64,000 bases of DNA from Lachnospiraceae bacterium KH1T2 (GCA_900114405.1 FOSY01000003.1:248001-312000); one strand, 5' to 3'. Counted from the first letter of the stretch, positions 42,823-51,652 are shown. Translations and numbers: made by a program. Notes: generated by a model from the letters alone, not told the origin.

Positions 42823-44826
42823 ATGAGGAAAGCAAAATTTATAGCCCTATTGACAACAGGAGCATTGTTGCTCGCGTCTGTTCCGGTATGTGCAGGGGAA
42901 AAGCATACGGAACCAGGTCCACAGGAGGAATATTCGATTCCGGTAACAACTGAAGAGATCAAAGTTGCTTTGCAGGAAACAGCAGTCAGCCTTGAAAAAA
43001 TGGACAAAGACAGCGAATATGCTGCACAGGAGGCTTTTTTTAAGGCAGGCAACGAATATGAAGCGAATAGCATTGCAGAGCAGTATGGAGCTACGATAGT
43101 CTGCTATGAGAACGGCATAGGAGTGCTTGATCTCGGCAGGGATGTGACTGAAGTTATGGAAGAGAAGTCACACGATCAGAGCGTAAATGCGATGATATAT
43201 CCTAATTACTATTGTACGGTTGAAGAAGAGACTGGCGAAGATACAGAGCCAAGTGGTGAAGTAACGGCTCCGGTAAATGATCCGAAGCTTGCACGTCAGT
43301 GGTTCCACAGCAGTATAAATGATGCGGAAGCGTGGAAATACACGAAGGGAAGCGGCGCACTTATCGCGATAGTGGACACAGGAGCGGATACAGACCACGA
43401 AGATCTTTCTGGAAATATCATCTCTACTTCGTACACTGTCGCAAATGTAAATTCACCTGAGGATATCAACGGTCATGGAACACATGTCGCAGGTATCGCG
43501 GCTGCTCTGTGCGATAATGAACTCGGAGGATGCGGAGTTGCGCCGGAGGCAAAGCTTCATATAGCGAGAGTTGGAAGCTCATCTAATATTACTGTAAGTA
43601 CGATGATCTCAGGAATATATGATGCAGTTGATTCAGGCGCAAATGTAATAAATATAAGCCTTTGCACGAGCCCAAAGATCGATAAGGCGACTATCGCACT
43701 TATAAGCAATGCAGTTGATTATGCTTATGATAACGGAGCTGTTGTGATCGCATCAGCAGGAAACTATGGAAGGTCTGATAAATATTACCCTGCGGCGATC
43801 GATAAAGTTATAGCCGTAGCTAATTTTTCCGGCGAAGGGAAACTCGCAGAAACTTCGAATTATGGGGAATGGGTAGATCTTGGCGCACCGGGAACAGGTA
43901 TACATTCGACATATATAAATAATAATTATGCGGATCTCAGCGGAACTTCCATGTCGAGTCCGGTCGTTACAGGTGTGGCAGCGCTTGTTTATGCGGCAAA
44001 TCCTGAATTTTTAAGTAATAAAAATTCTGATACGGTTGATAAGGTCAGTGAGATATTGCTGAATGCAACGGATGGAACTGAATATTCATATGGTTCGCGT
44101 AAAGTCACCGGTATGATAGATGCGCTGAAAGCTGTCAAATATGCGGTTGGAGAGCTTAAAATTGACGATAAGACAGAGGACTCAGGAAATGAGGATAATG
44201 GTAATAAAGGCTCTGAAAGTTCAAACTCAGTGAGTGATGATGACCCTGATGACAATAAGAACAGCGATAATAAAGATGATACCGGAAATGGTGGAAATGA
44301 TGGAAATGATGACACAGAAGATCCCGGAGATACAAAGAATCCGGACAGTACGGATGAGCCCGAGGATAATTCGAGTGTCGTTACTTCTCCGGTTGAATTA
44401 GTCAAAAAAACGGTCTCATTAAACGGTGGCATCAGCGCTGAATATTATGCGGAAGTTTATTACACGGGAAAGAAGCTTAAATTAAGCGATCTGGACATAA
44501 GCCTGACTGTGGATGGTCAGAAGTATGCAGTTTCGCGTGCGAAGATCAGAAATGGAACTCATGCCGGGAATGCATCGGTACTGATCAAGAAGCTGAGCGG
44601 AGCTGGTAAGGAAACAAATGCGAAGGTAAAGGGTATTACGCTTAATGTGCAGATAGATCCCTGCCCGGTATCGCGCGGATCAGTGACTGTAGCACTTAAT
44701 GGCGCAGGAAATGTGAAATCTGTAAAGTACAATGGTAAAAAAGTAAAGAAGAGCATGTATGGTGTTGATACTGCGAATAAAGAGATTATATTCACAGGGG
44801 ATTACACAGGAACAGCATCATTTTAA
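42823..44826 (+). CDS. Secreted subtilisin-like protease 1 with linker and YTGK-type module
   Basis: The 667-residue protein has a signal peptide (about 1-24), a propeptide (about 40-130, EAFFKAGNEYEANSIAEQYGA), an S8 domain with D185 (IVDTGADTDHED), H218 (NGHGTHVAG), oxyanion N314 and S376 (GTSMSSPVV), then a 70-residue Asp/Asn/Gly-rich linker (about 447-520) and a beta-rich C-terminal module (YTGKKLKLSDLD...KYAVSRAKIR...GVDTANKEIIFTGDY). The module is colinear with the secreted proteins at 15745 and 17132. It is the first of three tandem S8 genes. No wall anchor is seen. Confidence 0.9.
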   Translation: MRKAKFIALLTTGALLLASVPVCAGEKHTEPGPQEEYSIPVTTEEIKVALQETAVSLEKMDKDSEYAAQEAFFKAGNEYEANSIAEQYGATIVCYENGIGVLDLGRDVTEVMEEKSHDQSVNAMIYPNYYCTVEEETGEDTEPSGEVTAPVNDPKLARQWFHSSINDAEAWKYTKGSGALIAIVDTGADTDHEDLSGNIISTSYTVANVNSPEDINGHGTHVAGIAAALCDNELGGCGVAPEAKLHIARVGSSSNITVSTMISGIYDAVDSGANVINISLCTSPKIDKATIALISNAVDYAYDNGAVVIASAGNYGRSDKYYPAAIDKVIAVANFSGEGKLAETSNYGEWVDLGAPGTGIHSTYINNNYADLSGTSMSSPVVTGVAALVYAANPEFLSNKNSDTVDKVSEILLNATDGTEYSYGSRKVTGMIDALKAVKYAVGELKIDDKTEDSGNEDNGNKGSESSNSVSDDDPDDNKNSDNKDDTGNGGNDGNDDTEDPGDTKNPDSTDEPEDNSSVVTSPVELVKKTVSLNGGISAEYYAEVYYTGKKLKLSDLDISLTVDGQKYAVSRAKIRNGTHAGNASVLIKKLSGAGKETNAKVKGITLNVQIDPCPVSRGSVTVALNGAGNVKSVKYNGKKVKKSMYGVDTANKEIIFTGDYTGTASF

Positions 44827-44861
44827 CTTAGATGCAGCTTATACTTTGAAAGTTTATTGAG

Positions 44862-44893
44862 AAGAGTCGGAACGAAAGTTTCGACTCTTTTTT
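44862..44893 (+). terminator. Terminator after subtilase 1
   Basis: AAGAGTCG (44862-44869) pairs with CGACTCTT (44882-44889), with a further AAC/GTT inside, followed by a T-run. Confidence 0.9.
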
Positions 44894-44901
44894 GTATACA
44901 A
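44892..44901. promoter_or_regulatory. TTGTATACAA palindrome upstream of subtilase 2
   Basis: This perfect 10-bp palindrome lies at the end of the upstream terminator and about 125 bases before the next start codon. Similar TGTATACAA boxes occur at 123, 15603 and 49186. Confidence 0.35.
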
Positions 44902-45025
44902 TAAAAACGGCTGATGCTTAAAATGTATATTTGATATGGTGTCTTTACGGATACCTGATTAATATGGTAATATGACTTTGTATTAAAAAGAGTACATAAG
45001 TTATAGAGAGGTTAAGGTTAGGAAA

Positions 45026-47059
45026 ATGAAGAGGAAAAGAGCACTCGCGTTGATACTTGCAGCATCTATGGTATTTACAACGCAGTTTCCTGTATTTGCT
45101 GCAGAGGCAGAAGTAAGCGAAAATTCAGTTAGTGAGAATACAGCTGATACAACTGAGTTCTCTACAGAATTAGCTGAGGTAAAGTCTGATGTTGAGACAG
45201 AGCTGGAGAATCTCAGCACGTTGGATGCAGGAGTAGATTATGTCAAAGATGAGGCATTTTTCTATGCAGACAGTCTTGAAGAGGCTCAGAAAGTAGCTGA
45301 GACATATAATGCCGAGCTGGATTCCTTCATCGAGGGCATCGGCGTACTTAAATTTCAGGGCGAAGACGTAGCGACAGCTATGGAGGAAAGCCTTGAGAGC
45401 CAGAGTGCAAATACAAGAATATTTGCAAATTATATCAGTGAGTTTGATGATATCGAGTGTGATAATATCGAGTATGATAAAGATTTTGATGCAAGCATAC
45501 TTGAAGATAATTTTCTTGCTGTATCAAGAAATGATACGTACTATAATTCTCAGTGGTTTCATAGATATATAGAGGATGGAGCTGCATGGGAGTCAGCAAC
45601 AGGAAAAAATGTTAAAGTTGCAGTGATCGATACTGGTATTGACTATGATCACGAGGATCTTGCGAATAAACTTGCCGGTCAGTACAGCGCGCTTACAGGC
45701 TCGACTTCAAAGAATGATGTAGATGATAAGCAGGGACATGGTACACATGTATCAGGTATCATAGCAGCTGAGGCAAATAATGGAAAAGGCGGCTGTGGTG
45801 TTGCGCCGGATGCTTCGATCTATATGCTTAAGGTTTCTGATGGAAGAGAAATCAAAGGTGCAGATATCTTTAGGGCGCTTGAGTATCTTACAAAGGGCGA
45901 AGGAAAAAACTGGAATGTTGACGTTGTCAATATGAGTATCGGCGGATATGGTTACACCGGAGCTCTTGCTGAGAAGTATCAGAGCTACGTAAATGCGCTT
46001 GTAAATTCAGGAACTACTGTAGTTGCAGCAGCCGGTAATGAAGCTACATCTACTCCTTCGTATCCGGCATGTCTTGATAATGTTATTTCTGTAGCATCAT
46101 CAAATGTAAGCGGTGATCTTTCATATTTTTCTAACTATGGAAGTACTGTGGACATAGTTGCACCGGGAGAAAAGATACTTTCTACATATCTCAATGGTAA
46201 GTATGAAGTTCTTTCAGGAACATCAATGGCATCACCTGTAATGGCAGGTGTGGCAGCATTGGTATATGATGCCAAAGGATTTGCGGGAAGTAATTCCGTA
46301 TCTGCTGTAAAGAATGTAGAAGCAAAGCTTATGCGTTCAACAGATGGTATGGAATATGAATATGGAGACCACTCTGTTACAGGCTGCATAGATTCGCTTC
46401 TTGCAATAAACACAAAATATATCAAAGAAAATTCCGGAACAGTATTGGCGGAAGGCTCAATAATTCCTGTGGCTATAGGAAAGAAGATCAAATTTACTAT
46501 CTGTGATGAAAATGGTAAGGCTCTTAAAGGTGTTAAGAGTAAGGATGTTCAGTGGAGCATAAGCACATCTGCGAACGGTGTGAGCATTAAAAACGGTGCA
46601 TTGAAGATTGATAAAGCAACTTCAGCAAGAACACCTGTCATAATCACAGCAGTATGTAATGGAACAGAGTATAAGCTCGGCGCAGTTACAATGCCGGCTA
46701 CAAAGTACTTTGGATATATCTCAGGCAGAAAGTTTGTAAAGTCATGTAAGAAAAACATTACAGTAAATCAGCCTGTAAATATGTCACAGCTCAGCAATAT
46801 CGTAGGTACTGAAGTTTACATGTGCGATAAGTGCGAAAAGAAAGGCTCTTTGAGAGTTTACTCTGTGATCGGCAAGGCTGAAAATATGGGCTATGTTGCA
46901 TCAACAAGTAAAAAAACATTAAAGAATGCCAGCGTTTATTACAATGCATATGGCGGTATTTCAAAATTCATACCGAAGAAAAAGGGAACATATAGGTTCA
47001 AATGCAAGGCGTTAGACGGTTCAGGTAAAACATTTACATTAGTTCTTAAAGCCATTTGA
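45026..47059 (+). CDS. Secreted subtilisin-like protease 2
   Basis: The 677-residue protein has a signal peptide (cleavage near residue 25), a VSENSVSEN stretch right after it, a propeptide (about 68-140, FFYADSLEEAQKVAETYNAELDS) and an S8 domain with D202, H238, N338 and S400 (GTSMASPVM). Residues about 475-677 form a beta-rich tail (IPVAIGKKIKFTICDENGKALKGV...TFTLVLKAI), shared with protease 3 and with the free-standing protein at 49303. It probably acts at or outside the cell surface. A terminator follows, so it is transcribed apart from protease 3. Confidence 0.9.
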   Translation: MKRKRALALILAASMVFTTQFPVFAAEAEVSENSVSENTADTTEFSTELAEVKSDVETELENLSTLDAGVDYVKDEAFFYADSLEEAQKVAETYNAELDSFIEGIGVLKFQGEDVATAMEESLESQSANTRIFANYISEFDDIECDNIEYDKDFDASILEDNFLAVSRNDTYYNSQWFHRYIEDGAAWESATGKNVKVAVIDTGIDYDHEDLANKLAGQYSALTGSTSKNDVDDKQGHGTHVSGIIAAEANNGKGGCGVAPDASIYMLKVSDGREIKGADIFRALEYLTKGEGKNWNVDVVNMSIGGYGYTGALAEKYQSYVNALVNSGTTVVAAAGNEATSTPSYPACLDNVISVASSNVSGDLSYFSNYGSTVDIVAPGEKILSTYLNGKYEVLSGTSMASPVMAGVAALVYDAKGFAGSNSVSAVKNVEAKLMRSTDGMEYEYGDHSVTGCIDSLLAINTKYIKENSGTVLAEGSIIPVAIGKKIKFTICDENGKALKGVKSKDVQWSISTSANGVSIKNGALKIDKATSARTPVIITAVCNGTEYKLGAVTMPATKYFGYISGRKFVKSCKKNITVNQPVNMSQLSNIVGTEVYMCDKCEKKGSLRVYSVIGKAENMGYVASTSKKTLKNASVYYNAYGGISKFIPKKKGTYRFKCKALDGSGKTFTLVLKAI

Positions 47060-47061
47060 TA

Positions 47062-47097
47062 AAAAAGAGAAGTTCATTTCATTGGACTTCTCTTTTT
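47062..47097 (+). terminator. Terminator after subtilase 2
   Basis: AAAAAGAGAAGT pairs with ACTTCTCTTTTT over an ATTTCATTG-type loop, ending in T residues. Confidence 0.88.
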
Positions 47098-47143
47098 ATT
47101 TACGATAAAATTGGAATCGTATTGTAAAAAATGGAGGAGATAA

Positions 47144-49183
47144 ATGGCAAAAAGGAAAACGCTTGCGGAAATTCTTTGTATATCAATGCTGTTCACGCTT
47201 GTAGGTACAGCAGCACCTAAGAGTGCATATGGTGAAAACTTAAATCTCATGTCGGAAATGGCTATGGAATCTGAACTTCAAAGTATGAATGGATACGAGG
47301 AAGGGAAAGATTATTCTGAGGGAAAAGCTTTCTTTGAGGCGGACTCTGAGGAAGAGGCGATGAAGGTTGCTAAGTCTTATGATGCCAGCCTTGAGTCGTA
47401 TAGTTCGGGCATAGGAATTTTGAGCTTTGAAGGCTCTGTTAAGGATAAGCTTGAAGATGGTGTTAGTACGCTTTCAGTTACCACGCCGATATATCCTGAC
47501 TATTATGTATATACGGAAGATTATATTAACAGAGGTACTTTGCTTGATGGCTCTGAAGACGGAGAGAAAGCCGATGTTCAGACAGCGGTGACTGACCCGG
47601 ACTATGACTACCAGTGGTTTCACAGCAAGGTGAAATCAGAAGAAGCGTGGAAAGTTTCTAACGGTGATGGTGTAAAGGTGGCAGTTATAGATAACTGCTT
47701 CATGGCTGAGCACAGTGATCTGGTGGATAATGTAGCGGCGACATATAATGCTGCAGATGGAAGCGAGGATGTTTCACTTTCTTCAAATATAAAGAATAAA
47801 GAGCACGGAACACATGTGGCGGGTATTATAGGTGCTGTGAGTGATAATGGGCTCTTTGGTACCGGTGTAGCTCCTAAAGCCGAGCTATATCTTGTGAAGA
47901 TCGCGAATGCTGAGGGAAAACTTACTATCAGCTCGGTAATCAGGGCTCTTGAGTGGGCGGCTGAGCATAAAGTAGAAGTTGTAAATATGAGCATAGGTAC
48001 AACATCTATAAGTCAGGGAACAAAGGCACAGCTTCAGGAAGCTATAGATAATGTCGTAGATACGGGCGCGGCAGTTGTGGTAGCGGCTGGTAACTATGGC
48101 GCCAGTACAGAATGCTACCCTGCAGCATGTGACAATGTGATCGCGGTAGGTGCGATCGGTAAGAAAACTGCTTCTCATACGGCTGATGCGTCATGTCTTG
48201 CAGATTATTCTGATTATGGAAATTACGTAGATCTTGCGGCACCCGGAACGGCAATTTACTCAACTGTGCCGGAAAATGGCACTTCGTCTGCCTGTGATCT
48301 GGACGGAACATCTATGGCAGCTCCGATAGTTACAGGCGTAGCGGCATTGGTTTACTCTGCACATCCTGAATTGATCTCTGAAAATACTGAGACCACAGCA
48401 AAAGCTGTTATGAAAAAGCTTACTTCCTCAACGGACGACGTAGAATATTCCTCTTCGAAGACGGGAGGAACGGTGACGGGTTGTATAGATGCGAAGCAGG
48501 CCGTTGAAGGCAGCGTTTCATCTTCGGTCTATGTAAAGCTTAAAGACAAGACCATCACAAATGGCGGAACATACTGGCTTCCTTTGGGCAAGAGTGAAAA
48601 GCTTGTGATAACAGACAAGTCAGGGAAAAAGATCAAAGAGGCGAATAAAAAAGGCGCGGCATCTTTTGAAATCAGCGGAAGTGCGTCATTCAAGCTTTCA
48701 AATAAAAAAGTGAAGTGTGATAAAAAGGCTGCGGCATATTCGCTTTCGACTGACAGCGTATCAAAAGCGGATTCGGCAAGAGTGACGATCACATATGGCG
48801 GAGAGAAGATAGTGCTTAGATTTATCGCGCTGGATAAGATAAAGGCAGCGGGATATATCTCTGGAAATAAGATAAAGAAAAATATCACAAGAACTGTACC
48901 TGTAGGAAAGAGCATCAGCATAAACAGCGCAGAGGCTCTGGCAGGGCTTGAAGTGGATTATTGGAGCAGGAGCGGAAAGACATATAACATCCTTGGGGAT
49001 GCAGATAGTGTGGGATATGTGCTTAAAGTACCGGCTAAAGCTTCTAAAAATGGAATGATAACGGAGAATTCAGAGGGAGAGCCTTTGACTTTCACTCCAG
49101 GCAGAAAGGGCAGCTATAAATTTACTGTTGTGAGCCCGGCAAACGGGGTGAAATTCAAAATTACCCTGAAAGCAGTTGACTAA
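47144..49183 (+). CDS. Secreted subtilisin-like protease 3
   Basis: The 679-residue protein has a signal peptide (cleavage near residue 30), a propeptide (about 52-125, FFEADSEEEAMKVAKSYDASLES) and an S8 domain with D183 in VAVIDNCF (where DTG is more usual), H221 in KEHGTHVAG, N317 and S390 in GTSMAAPIV. The triad is complete although the Asp and His surroundings are altered. The tail (about 480-679, YWLPLGKSEKLVITDKSGKKI...KFKITLKAVD) belongs to the same module as in protease 2. GGAGGAG precedes the ATG. The many Met residues after the signal (LMSEMAMESELQSM) are unusual. Confidence 0.9.
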   Translation: MAKRKTLAEILCISMLFTLVGTAAPKSAYGENLNLMSEMAMESELQSMNGYEEGKDYSEGKAFFEADSEEEAMKVAKSYDASLESYSSGIGILSFEGSVKDKLEDGVSTLSVTTPIYPDYYVYTEDYINRGTLLDGSEDGEKADVQTAVTDPDYDYQWFHSKVKSEEAWKVSNGDGVKVAVIDNCFMAEHSDLVDNVAATYNAADGSEDVSLSSNIKNKEHGTHVAGIIGAVSDNGLFGTGVAPKAELYLVKIANAEGKLTISSVIRALEWAAEHKVEVVNMSIGTTSISQGTKAQLQEAIDNVVDTGAAVVVAAGNYGASTECYPAACDNVIAVGAIGKKTASHTADASCLADYSDYGNYVDLAAPGTAIYSTVPENGTSSACDLDGTSMAAPIVTGVAALVYSAHPELISENTETTAKAVMKKLTSSTDDVEYSSSKTGGTVTGCIDAKQAVEGSVSSSVYVKLKDKTITNGGTYWLPLGKSEKLVITDKSGKKIKEANKKGAASFEISGSASFKLSNKKVKCDKKAAAYSLSTDSVSKADSARVTITYGGEKIVLRFIALDKIKAAGYISGNKIKKNITRTVPVGKSISINSAEALAGLEVDYWSRSGKTYNILGDADSVGYVLKVPAKASKNGMITENSEGEPLTFTPGRKGSYKFTVVSPANGVKFKITLKAVD

Positions 49184-49302
49184 TCTGTATACAATGATTT
49201 GGCGATTAGCTATAAATTGTCTACATTATCAAATGTACTTTAATTAGAACAATTTTTGTGATAGAATAGCTTTGCTCAGATAAATAAGGAGGAGTTATAA
49301 AG

Positions 49303-50283
49303 ATGAGAAAGAAATTCATGGCAGTTCTGCTTTGCTCAGCTCTTGTATTTGGTACACTTACATCAGCAACAGCAGCAGAGAATACAGTATCAGATTCTAC
49401 AGTCAGCGAGTCAGCTATAGAGGCTGGGTCAACAGAAGAGGCTACAGAGGAAGCATCAACAGAAGAGAATACTGAGATTTCAGAAAATGAAGTTTCTGAG
49501 AATGAAGTTTCTGAAAACGAAGTTTCAGAAAATGACGTTGATGTTGAAGCAGTAGTTGAAGATGCAACAGCATCAGGCAATTCAGCTTCTGGAAATGGTG
49601 CATCAGGTAACAGTGCTTTCTATATCAGTGCAAAGAATTGCAAGTGGGGCGATAAAGCTACATTCATCATGGGCGAGGGCACAAAGCTCAAGTTCAAGAT
49701 CGTAGATGCAGAAGGCAAGAAGATCAAAGGTGCTGATAAGACTGCAACATTTGCTATCACATCAGGTGACACAACAGATTTCACAGTTAACAAGTCAACA
49801 GTTGCGCTCAGCAAAAATGCACAGTCACTTGGCGAGGTTGGACTTGATCAGGCTTCAAATGCAGTACTCAGCGTTACATATAATAATGTAACAGAGCAGT
49901 TCATGCTTGTAGCAGGACAGAAGATCAAGAGCGTTGGCTTCATTCCTAACAGCAGATCATTTAAGTCTGCTGCAACAGTTACAGTAAGCCTTAACTCAAC
50001 AGTAGATCTTCAGAAGCTCAATGAGCTTACAGGACGTAAGATCTTTGCTGCATACAAGATCACAAAGGGCGGCTTCATGAGAACATTCCATTATTATGCT
50101 TACCTTGAAGAGTTCACACACAGCACAACACCTAATAAGAAAGCTGTAAAGAACGGAAACATCAAGTACGATAGCAATGGTAATGCACTTACATTCTCAA
50201 CAAGCACACCAGGTGTTTACGCATTTACATACAGAACATCTGATACAGGAAAGACATTCACACTTAAATTAAAAGTTAAATAA
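49303..50283 (+). CDS. Secreted protein: free-standing copy of the subtilase tail module
   Basis: The 326-residue product has a signal peptide (cleavage near residue 24), a Ser/Glu/Thr-rich N-terminus with four VSENE-type units (about residues 59-78) and ASGNSASGN repeats, then a beta-rich module (about 108-326). The module follows the same order as the tails of proteases 2 and 3: GEGTKLKFKIVDAEGKKIKGA, then KSVGFIPNSRSFKSAATVTVSLNS, then FTYRTSDTGKTFTLKLKVK. It has no protease domain and no anchor. Codon use (AAG, ACA) is like the ribosomal genes. AAGGAGG precedes the ATG. Confidence 0.85.
   Translation: MRKKFMAVLLCSALVFGTLTSATAAENTVSDSTVSESAIEAGSTEEATEEASTEENTEISENEVSENEVSENEVSENDVDVEAVVEDATASGNSASGNGASGNSAFYISAKNCKWGDKATFIMGEGTKLKFKIVDAEGKKIKGADKTATFAITSGDTTDFTVNKSTVALSKNAQSLGEVGLDQASNAVLSVTYNNVTEQFMLVAGQKIKSVGFIPNSRSFKSAATVTVSLNSTVDLQKLNELTGRKIFAAYKITKGGFMRTFHYYAYLEEFTHSTTPNKKAVKNGNIKYDSNGNALTFSTSTPGVYAFTYRTSDTGKTFTLKLKVK
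49477..49536 (+). repeat. Four 15-bp repeats encoding (I/V)SEN(E/D)
   Basis: Four consecutive in-frame 15-base units encode ISENE, VSENE, VSENE and VSEND. A related VSENSVSEN lies just after the signal peptide of subtilase 2 (residues 30-38). Confidence 0.92.
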
Positions 50284-50290
50284 AAAATGC

Positions 50291-50320
50291 TTGACATCCT
50301 CGGCAAGCTTGTGTTACATT
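50291..50320 (+). promoter_or_regulatory. Promoter of the rplJL operon
   Basis: A perfect TTGACA (50291-50296) is followed after 18 bases by TACATT (50315-50320); TTACAT at 17 bases is an alternative. It starts only 7 bases after the upstream stop codon. Confidence 0.7.
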
Positions 50321-50326
50321 ACATAA

Positions 50327-50395
50327 GGTTTGTAAAACAAACCGGCCGAAGACAGCAGGTGCCGCAAGGCATAAGTAGAAAACGCCTGCCGAGGA
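50327..50395 (+). ncRNA. Ribosomal protein L10 leader
   Basis: The leader has the hairpin GGTTTGT/ACAAACC (50327-50343), followed by the conserved L10 leader core, a GCAGG/CCTGC stem enclosing GCCGCAAGGC and TAAGTAGAAAACG. In Firmicutes this RNA binds L10(L12)4 and represses rplJL translation or transcription. A terminator-like hairpin follows it. Confidence 0.85.
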
Positions 50396-50421
50396 GATAA
50401 AAAGTTTGATTGACTTTATTA

Positions 50422-50449
50422 CTCTGTCACTTCGGTGGCAGAGTTTTTT
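50422..50449 (+). terminator. Attenuator in the rplJL leader
   Basis: CTCTGTCAC (50422-50430) pairs with GTGGCAGAG (50435-50443) around TTCG and is followed by six T. It lies between the L10 leader and rplJ and is the likely site of L10-controlled attenuation. Confidence 0.85.
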
Positions 50450-50498
50450 GTTTCTGTCATCTTTCGGCTATCATTTCGTAAGGAGGTAAAACTGGAAC

Positions 50499-51023
50499 AT
50501 GGCAAAAGTTGAAATCAAAGCACCTGTAGTTGAAGAGATTGCAGCTAAGGCTAAAGAAGCTAAGGCAGCACTTCTTGTTGACTACCGTGGACTTACAGTT
50601 GAGCAGGATACTGAGCTCAGAAAGCAGCTTCGTGAGGCAGGTGTTACTTATAAGGTTTATAAGAACACAATGATGAAGCGTGCATTCGAGGGAACAGATT
50701 TTGCACAGCTTGATTCTCTGTTAGACGGACCGTCTGCACTCGCTCTTGCAACTGAAGATGTTACTGCTCCGGCAAGAATCATCTGTGAGTTCGCAAAGAA
50801 GGCTAACAAGCTCGAAGTAAAGGGCGCTGTTGTAGAAGGTACATTCTATGATGTAAATGGTGTTAAGGAGCTCTCAGAGATCCCTTCAAGAGAAGTACTT
50901 CTTTCAAGACTTCTTGGAAGCATGCAGTCACCTATTACAAACTTCGCTCGTGTTATCAAGCAGATTGCAGAGAAGCAGCCTGAAGCTGCTGCAGCTGAAG
51001 CTGAAGCACCTGCTGCTGAATAA
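50499..51023 (+). CDS. rplJ: Ribosomal protein L10
   Basis: The 174-residue protein has the L10 N-terminal rRNA-binding domain (VDYRGLTVEQDTELRKQLREAGVTYKVYKNTMMKRA) and a C-terminal helix for L7/L12 dimers, ending in an Ala/Glu-rich tail. It anchors the stalk. AAGGAGG precedes the ATG. It is usually next to rplA, which here is 48 kb away. Control by the L10 leader and attenuator is expected. Confidence 0.97.
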   Translation: MAKVEIKAPVVEEIAAKAKEAKAALLVDYRGLTVEQDTELRKQLREAGVTYKVYKNTMMKRAFEGTDFAQLDSLLDGPSALALATEDVTAPARIICEFAKKANKLEVKGAVVEGTFYDVNGVKELSEIPSREVLLSRLLGSMQSPITNFARVIKQIAEKQPEAAAAEAEAPAAE

Positions 51024-51095
51024 TTACCGGCAGAAGACAAATTTACGTATAAAATTTATCTATTAAACGAAAAATTCTAAATGGAGGAAATTACA

Positions 51096-51464
51096 ATGAC
51101 TAAGGAAGAAATCATTGAGGCTATTAAAGGTTTAACAGTTCTTGAGCTTAACGATCTCGTTAAGGCTTGTGAGGAAGAGTTCGGCGTTTCTGCAGCAGCA
51201 GGCGTTGTTGTTGCAGCAGCAGGTGCTGGTGCAGGCGCAGCAGCTGAAGAGAAGACAGAGTTCAACGTAGAGCTTACAGAAGTAGGTCCTAACAAGGTTA
51301 AGGTTATCAAGGTTGTTCGTGAAGTAACAGGTCTTGGCCTCAAGGAAGCTAAGGATCTCGTTGATAACGCTCCTAAGATGCTCAAAGAGGATGCTGACAA
51401 GGCTACAGCTGAGGACATCCAGAAGAAGCTTGACGAAGTTGGAGCAAAGGTTACTCTTAAGTAA
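51096..51464 (+). CDS. rplL: Ribosomal protein L7/L12
   Basis: The 122-residue product has the N-terminal dimerisation domain ([31 protein letters not shown]), an Ala/Gly-rich hinge (about 36-55) and the C-terminal factor-binding domain ([10 protein letters not shown]...[25 protein letters not shown]). It forms the multi-copy stalk that recruits EF-G and EF-Tu. GGAGGA lies before ATG 51096; the in-frame ATG at 51081 overlaps that site. Confidence 0.97.
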   Translation: MTKEEIIEAIKGLTVLELNDLVKACEEEFGVSAAAGVVVAAAGAGAGAAAEEKTEFNVELTEVGPNKVKVIKVVREVTGLGLKEAKDLVDNAPKMLKEDADKATAEDIQKKLDEVGAKVTLK

Positions 51465-51497
51465 TTTAATCGCTTGAACTTAAGCTTTTAATAAAAG

Positions 51498-51548
51498 AAT
51501 GCTGCAATACACACGACGGCTTAGGCTTAAGTGCTGTACTGCAGCATT
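51498..51548 (+). terminator. Hairpin between rplL and rpoB
   Basis: AATGCTGCA (51498-51506) pairs perfectly with TGCAGCATT (51540-51548) around a 33-base loop; the following TTGTCTTTG is a weak U-tract. Partial termination, which lets stalk proteins be made in excess of RNA polymerase, is the usual reason for such an element. Confidence 0.65.
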
Positions 51549-51623
51549 TGTCTTTGTGTGAAATGGATTCGCACATGTTATAGAATAAACTTCACATGAA
51601 GACAAAAATTAATAATTTTATTA

Positions 51624-51652
51624 TTGACTTTGCAAAAAGCCTATGTTATCAT
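51624..51652 (+). promoter_or_regulatory. rpoBC promoter
   Basis: TTGACT (51624-51629), a 17-base spacer and TATCAT (51647-51652). A GGGC/GCCC hairpin with four T (51678-51696) follows in the leader and could attenuate. Confidence 0.68.

Noticed and set aside
42639..43073. N-terminal extension of the CapA-like protein
   Set aside because: It crosses the divergent promoter region into the subtilase gene; the lipoprotein signal with GGAGG at 42638 is a clear start.
2533..50498. Genomic island or prophage as the cause of the rplA/rplJ split
   Set aside because: No integrase, transposase, phage genes, attachment repeats or tRNA-end duplication was seen, and core genes occupy the interval.
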